This document shows, in pieces, positions 59,928 to 64,000 of a stretch of DNA of 64,000 nucleotides. The position numbers and the translations under genes are program-made. Origin of the DNA: Methylobacillus glycogenes JCM 2850. Lineage in GTDB: Bacteria; Pseudomonadota; Gammaproteobacteria; Burkholderiales; Methylophilaceae. The DNA is taken from positions 1-64,000 of the forward strand of contig NZ_BAMT01000014.1 of assembly GCF_000617925.1 (NCBI RefSeq), given 5' to 3'. The first letter of the stretch is position 1. Each line of letters opens with the position of its first letter. The notes beneath the pieces were generated by a model. It was not told the DNA's origin. It did not search any database and saw only the letters and a list, made by a program, of their open reading frames with translations.

Positions 59928-62039
59928 ATGCTGATGGAAAAAATCCTGCAAGCGCATGCTGCGCACAATATCCCTGCCGCCAAGCTGATTGCCGAGCTGG
60001 TGGCCGAAATCCGTCCCAATAGTGTCACTGCCTCAGACCAGGCTGCGCATGCGGTGCAAGCGCTATGCCATATTCTTGAGAACGATGCAGAAAAAGCCCG
60101 TTTGCTGCGTGAAGCCGTGCTTAGCCTGCTGGCAGGGCGTAAGCCGCTTTCTTTGTATGTGGATTCCGGCATACAACCTAATAGTGGGTTTTTTACCGAA
60201 CTCTCACGCCGTATCGGCCACAAGCTGCTGCCAGATGCGATCAACCCCGCTTATCTCAAGGATTTGTTTGCGCAGATATTCCCGCGTGCTGGCGATGAAA
60301 TCTGGGTGGCGGCAGTGCCGGACGAAGTCTGGCTACAGTTGTTGCAGGCACTACGTTTTGACCTAGCAACCCCGGCGCAAAGAGCCGCCTGCCAGCAAAG
60401 CCTGCTGGATGCAGCCCAGGTGCTGTCTTACCGACTGACGGCTTCCGGTTTGGAGCCTGAGCTGATACGCAACCACCCCGAGATTGAATATCACGATTCG
60501 CCCTTCATCACGCAAAACCTGGAGTTGCAGGCCTTGCTGGCAGTTAATCCAGCAAGCAAGCTGGAATCGGCAGACGAGCAAACGAGCGCTAACCCGCCGC
60601 AAGATGTAGGGCATATGCTGGTGATGCTGGATCAATGCCGTGAGGTGATTGCCAAAATACGGCGCAACTCCTCACAAACCGGCACCAGCGTGCGCCTCAC
60701 CTTTCTGCTGCAACGCATGAGCCAGCAGATCAGCCGTCTGGAAAGCCTGCTGGGCATTATGCGACTAGTAAGTGCCCAACAGGATGCCGGGCTGGCGCTG
60801 GTGCAATTATTCAAGCGCCTGGTTTCAGCAGAGCGGCATAAAAATGATGTGCGCCAGCATTTCCGCGAAAACGTGGAACTCATGGCCTTGCGCGTGACTG
60901 AAAACGCCAGCCGCACTGGTGAACACTACATCACAGAAACGCGCAGCGAATATTTCCGTTTGATGCGCTCGGCCATGGGGGCCGGGGTCATTATCGCCAT
61001 CATGAGCATGCTCAAAATCCTGGCGGCCAAGCACCACTATGCGCCACTGACCGAGGCCATATTATTCAGCCTCAACTACGGCCTGGGCTTTGTGCTGATT
61101 CATATCCTGCATTTCACCGTGGCCACCAAGCAGCCAGCGATGACAGCCGCCGCTATCGCGGCGAGCATTGATGCCAGTGACCGCAAAAATCGTAACCTGG
61201 ACAAGCTGGTCAACATCATCGCCCAGACTTTCCGCAGCCAGACCATCGCCATACTCGGCAATGTCATGCTGGCAGTGCCCATGGCCATGCTGGTGGGTTG
61301 GGTGATTCTCAGCGTCACTGGCGAGCATTTCATCAGCCCAGAAAAAGCCCATGCCTTGCTGGCCTCCAATGATCCCATCCATAGTGGCGCGGTGTTTTAT
61401 GCGGCCATCGCCGGGGTTTGCCTGTTCCTCTCTGGCTTGATTGCGGGTTATCACGATAATCTGGCGGTCTATAACCAGATTCCGCAACGCCTGCGCGCCC
61501 TGCGCTGGCTGGAACGCCTGCTGGGCACAGCGAGATTAGATAGAGTGGCGCGCTATGTAGAAAACAACCTGGGTGCGCTGGCAGGTAATTTCTACTTCGG
61601 TTGCATGCTGGGCGGCATGACCGGGCTGGGCGTGTTGCTTGGTGCCCCTATTGATATCCGCCATATCGCCTTTGTCTCGGCCTTTACCGGCTATTCCTTT
61701 ATGGCGCTGGATTTCATGATTTCATGGCAGGTGCTGCTGACGGCGATTTTGGGTATCTGGCTCATAGGCACGACCAATCTGGTGGTGAGCTTTAGCCTGG
61801 CCTTGTATGTGGCAATGAAGTCGCGCAAGGTGAGTTTTGCGCAGTGGCGCTTGTTGTTGCGCACCTTGCTGACGCGCTTTGTGCAGAACCCGGCGCTGTT
61901 CCTCTTGCCACCGCGTAGGCAGCAGGTTGTGTTGGAACCAGGCTTGGATGTAGAGCTACATCCCAAGCAAACGCAGACAGCGGCAGCGGATAAGCCCAAC
62001 ACGGTGGTGACACCGCCAGGGCCGCAGTCTGGGGTCTAA
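59928..62039 (+). CDS. Gcr-type large membrane protein (PF10136-like)
   Basis: This encodes 703 aa. The N-terminal 350 residues are soluble helical; then at least six membrane helices (about 345-640), including AILGNVMLAVPMAMLVGWVILSVTG and YFGCMLGGMTGLGVLLG. It matches the family named site-specific recombinase Gcr, but it has no recombinase active site, and the name is probably historical. It stands alone. Function unknown. Confidence 0.72.
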   Translation: MLMEKILQAHAAHNIPAAKLIAELVAEIRPNSVTASDQAAHAVQALCHILENDAEKARLLREAVLSLLAGRKPLSLYVDSGIQPNSGFFTELSRRIGHKLLPDAINPAYLKDLFAQIFPRAGDEIWVAAVPDEVWLQLLQALRFDLATPAQRAACQQSLLDAAQVLSYRLTASGLEPELIRNHPEIEYHDSPFITQNLELQALLAVNPASKLESADEQTSANPPQDVGHMLVMLDQCREVIAKIRRNSSQTGTSVRLTFLLQRMSQQISRLESLLGIMRLVSAQQDAGLALVQLFKRLVSAERHKNDVRQHFRENVELMALRVTENASRTGEHYITETRSEYFRLMRSAMGAGVIIAIMSMLKILAAKHHYAPLTEAILFSLNYGLGFVLIHILHFTVATKQPAMTAAAIAASIDASDRKNRNLDKLVNIIAQTFRSQTIAILGNVMLAVPMAMLVGWVILSVTGEHFISPEKAHALLASNDPIHSGAVFYAAIAGVCLFLSGLIAGYHDNLAVYNQIPQRLRALRWLERLLGTARLDRVARYVENNLGALAGNFYFGCMLGGMTGLGVLLGAPIDIRHIAFVSAFTGYSFMALDFMISWQVLLTAILGIWLIGTTNLVVSFSLALYVAMKSRKVSFAQWRLLLRTLLTRFVQNPALFLLPPRRQQVVLEPGLDVELHPKQTQTAAADKPNTVVTPPGPQSGV

Positions 62040-62095
62040 GCTGGAGCTGCTGTATTGCTGATGAGCAGGCTGGCGGAAGCGATGACATCTCGAAC

Positions 62096-62129
62096 TCACG
62101 AACCCTGATCCTCAAGTCTGGGTTCGTGA
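62096..62129. terminator. Hairpin between convergent genes
   Basis: TCACGAACCC and GGGTTCGTGA, 10-bp arms, with a 14-base loop, between the Gcr-type gene and the antiporter operon that ends at 62142. Confidence 0.65.
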
Positions 62130-62141
62130 CAGTCTTGCTGG

Positions 62142-62510
62142 CTAGTCCAGGGACTGATAATCCCGATGCTGGCTGTTTTTGCGTGCGATAGCCTCATCTG
62201 GCAGCGGCACCAGAGATTCCACCTTCAAATGCAGTGCCGCCTTGGCCAGCAGGTGGGCGCTGATAGGCGCGGTGATGAAGAGGAAGAGGGTGATCAGTAC
62301 TTCATGCAGGCTGATGCCTTCGCCTTGCACGCTGAAAAATACCGAAGAAGCGATGAGCAGACTGCCTACGCCTAGCGTGGTGCCCTTGGTTGGGCCGTGC
62401 AGACGCGTATAAAAATCACGCAGACGTGCTAGCCCCAGCGAGCCTATAAAAGTCAGCAGTGCACCCAGCACGATGAGGAAAGACAGCAGTGCTTCAAGCC
62501 ATGGACTCAT
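62142..62510 (-). CDS. mnhG: Mrp-type Na+/H+ antiporter subunit G
   Basis: This encodes 122 aa with three membrane helices and the MnhG pattern LGALLTFIGSLGLARLRDFYTRLHGPTKGTTLG. The start at 62510 overlaps the F subunit stop (ATGA). It is a small subunit needed for complex assembly. Confidence 0.88.
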   Translation of the reverse strand: MSPWLEALLSFLIVLGALLTFIGSLGLARLRDFYTRLHGPTKGTTLGVGSLLIASSVFFSVQGEGISLHEVLITLFLFITAPISAHLLAKAALHLKVESLVPLPDEAIARKNSQHRDYQSLD

Positions 62511-62776
62511 TCTATGATGTCTCCGCGCAGCAAGTATTTGCACATGGCCACCGTGCCTATAAAGCCCATGAGGGCAATCAGCAGGGCAGCCTCGAAATAA
62601 AGCGCGCTTTTGATATGAATACCAAACAGCACCAACAGGGCAATGGTGTTGATATACAGCGTATCCAGCGCCAGGATACGGTCAGGCGCGCTAGGGCCGC
62701 GCAGCAGGCGCCAGGCGTTGAGGGCCAGCGCGGAAGACACCAGCACAAAGGCAATATGAATCGCGATTTCTATCAT
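62507..62776 (-). CDS. mnhF: Mrp-type Na+/H+ antiporter subunit F
   Basis: This encodes 89 aa with three helices and LLRGPSAPDRILALDTLYINTIALLVLFGI, the MnhF signature. It lies 10 bases downstream of subunit E and overlaps G. Confidence 0.9.
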   Translation of the reverse strand: MIEIAIHIAFVLVSSALALNAWRLLRGPSAPDRILALDTLYINTIALLVLFGIHIKSALYFEAALLIALMGFIGTVAMCKYLLRGDIIE

Positions 62777-62786
62777 GGCTTAGTAC

Positions 62787-63338
62787 TCATGGCTTGATAT
62801 TCTCCTGCGCGTGCTTGTCATCATCCCCCTCGAAGATTTCCTTGAGCGGCTGTTCGTAGCGGGTCTTGATGGTGTGGATGAAAGCAGCTTCATCGTCCAC
62901 ATCCATGGCATGTACCAATATGCTTTTGCGATCTGGTGCCAGCAGGGCAGAAAGCGAGCCTGGTGTCAGGCAGGTGGTGTTGGCCAGGATGCTCATCGCA
63001 AAATCGGAATTGAGGTCTATGGGCACCACAATAAAGGCCGGGCGTAGTTTTTCTGGCCTACCCAGAATCCGCAATGCCACGATAAAGTTGGCCTCTATGA
63101 TGTCGTGCAGCAGAATGTAGGCAAACTTGAGCAGGGTTATGGGTTTGTGCACATAGAGCTTGTCTGGCCAGAACTGCAGCGCAAAGAAGGGAATGGCCCA
63201 GCCCAGCAGCAAGCCAACCACCACTTCGCCAGCGGCAATATTATTGGCGAGCAATAGCCAGATCACCGCCAGCAGCAGTGTCAGCAGGGGGTGGGGGAGT
63301 AGTCTTAGCAGCACACGCTGCATTACGCTCTTGATCAT
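62787..63338 (-). CDS. mnhE: Mrp-type Na+/H+ antiporter subunit E
   Basis: This encodes 183 aa with four helices in the first half and the soluble MnhE tail (ANTTCLTPGSLSALL, LVHAMDVDDEAAF). The start MIKSVMQRVLLR overlaps the D subunit stop by four bases; the longer open frame upstream is out-of-frame D sequence. Confidence 0.9.
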   Translation of the reverse strand: MIKSVMQRVLLRLLPHPLLTLLLAVIWLLLANNIAAGEVVVGLLLGWAIPFFALQFWPDKLYVHKPITLLKFAYILLHDIIEANFIVALRILGRPEKLRPAFIVVPIDLNSDFAMSILANTTCLTPGSLSALLAPDRKSILVHAMDVDDEAAFIHTIKTRYEQPLKEIFEGDDDKHAQENIKP

Positions 63339-64000
63339 GGCTGTGCTCCATGGCCGAGTACGGCGCTGATATAAGCCTGGGTATCCAGCACCTGTTGCGC
63401 GGTGGCCAGGCAATAGGCATTGATGCTGCCCGCCTTGAAGGTCATGAGTATGCATAGCCCTAGCAGCGCAAAGACAGGCAGTAATTCACGGGTCTGTAAT
63501 GGTTCTGGTTCAACTTGCTTGACTGAGGTGTTGGTGGATTTATCTACCGCATTGGCCTCGAAGAAGATCAGGCTGCCTGAGCGTGCCAGGGCAATAATGG
63601 TGAGTAGGCTGCTGGTGAGTACAAAGCCCATGATGTAAGGCAGGGCGGCATGATCCAGCGCCGCACGCAGCAACATAAATTTACCCAAAAAACCAGACAG
63701 CGGCGGCAAACCTGCCGCCAGAATTGCCAGAGCGAAGAACACGCCACCGAGGAATTTCTGCTGGGTGATGACATAGCCAGCCTCTAGCCTGTCTTCCATC
63801 TGCCCACGACGCTGCACGATTAAATCCGCCAGCAGGAATAATGCTGCGGTGGCAAAGGTGGTGTGTGGCAGATAGTAAAGCCCGGCCGCAATGCCAGTGG
63901 TGGATTCCAGGCTAAAGCCAGTCAGCAGGGTGCCTGCTGATATGACGACCAGATAGGCCACTTGCTGACGCAAACGCTTGCTGCCCAGCAGGCCAAAGCT
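63335..64000 (-). CDS. mnhD: Mrp-type Na+/H+ antiporter subunit D, 3' part
   Basis: The frame runs off the right edge, so the first half is missing. About 222 residues remain, with several helices and LPPLSGFLGKFMLLRAAL, the conserved proton-channel segment of NuoN/MnhD-type proteins. It is the upstream gene of the E-F-G run; A, B and C are presumably beyond the edge. Confidence 0.9.
   Translation of the reverse strand, partial: SFGLLGSKRLRQQVAYLVVISAGTLLTGFSLESTTGIAAGLYYLPHTTFATAALFLLADLIVQRRGQMEDRLEAGYVITQQKFLGGVFFALAILAAGLPPLSGFLGKFMLLRAALDHAALPYIMGFVLTSSLLTIIALARSGSLIFFEANAVDKSTNTSVKQVEPEPLQTRELLPVFALLGLCILMTFKAGSINAYCLATAQQVLDTQAYISAVLGHGAQP

Noticed and set aside
59928-62039. A mobile element marked by site-specific recombinase Gcr
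   Set aside because: The protein is a membrane protein without recombinase residues, in a region without other mobile features.

Overview
The window reads as a chromosome segment of a methylotrophic betaproteobacterium, most likely a member of the Methylophilaceae. The evidence is the gene mix: a PQQ alcohol dehydrogenase with the lanthanide-type D-Y-D signature, a MEDS-domain C1-type sensor, four PEP-CTERM proteins, FecI/FecR/TonB-receptor cassettes, a GlcG/HbpS protein next to the quinoprotein, and a betaproteobacterial mog-thiL-pgpA-pncC-recA-recX-alaS-lysC block. This assignment is inference from gene content; no marker gene such as 16S rRNA is present.

Layout. (1) 1-7657 is an island at a tRNA-Arg(ACG) gene. 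It has a truncated tyrosine integrase with an att-like sequence (1079-1690), an AT-rich operon encoding a PD-(D/E)xK-type nuclease and two small paralogous proteins (1752-3882), a Rep-like protein with small accessory genes (4072-5975), and a large serine recombinase whose last codons read into the tRNA (5994-7610). (2) 7658-16152 holds tam, a VOC protein, an ASCH protein, two hybrid histidine kinases (one paired with a MEDS protein) and two PEP-CTERM genes. (3) 24300 back to 16195 is one long minus-strand operon: PQQ dehydrogenase, lipoprotein cytochrome c, caa3-type cytochrome oxidase (coxB, coxA, coxC), a small membrane protein, ctaG and a GlcG/HbpS protein. It looks like a complete route from alcohol oxidation to oxygen. 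(4) 24820-27890 has a SulP transporter, a YddG-like exporter and a small nucleotidyltransferase-like protein. (5) 27972-43592 has two copies of an ECF sigma / FecR / large TonB receptor / tiny membrane protein cassette, a PEP-CTERM gene and a three-gene ABC-2 transporter operon. (6) 43899-47602 has a PnuC-type transporter plus NadR-like kinase, convergent with a TonB receptor that carries a TPP riboswitch; I read this as thiamine salvage. (7) 47694-50816 has a HigBA-type pair with a broken toxin, a zeta-like kinase with a small partner, a PEP-CTERM gene and tRNA-Ser(GCT). (8) 50877-58955 is housekeeping, 59085-62039 a PDZ lipoprotein and a Gcr-type membrane protein, and 62142-64000 part of an Mrp-type Na+/H+ antiporter operon.

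Sequence quality matters for reading this window. About twenty genes, including normally indispensable ones (alaS, lysC, coxB), are broken by exactly one missing base, nearly always explicable as loss of one G or C from a short G/C run. I treat these as probable consensus errors, annotate the genes full length, and mark each break. The higB amber stop is different: it is an in-frame nonsense codon and may be a real inactivation. Nothing here was checked against a database; family names come from motif recognition.
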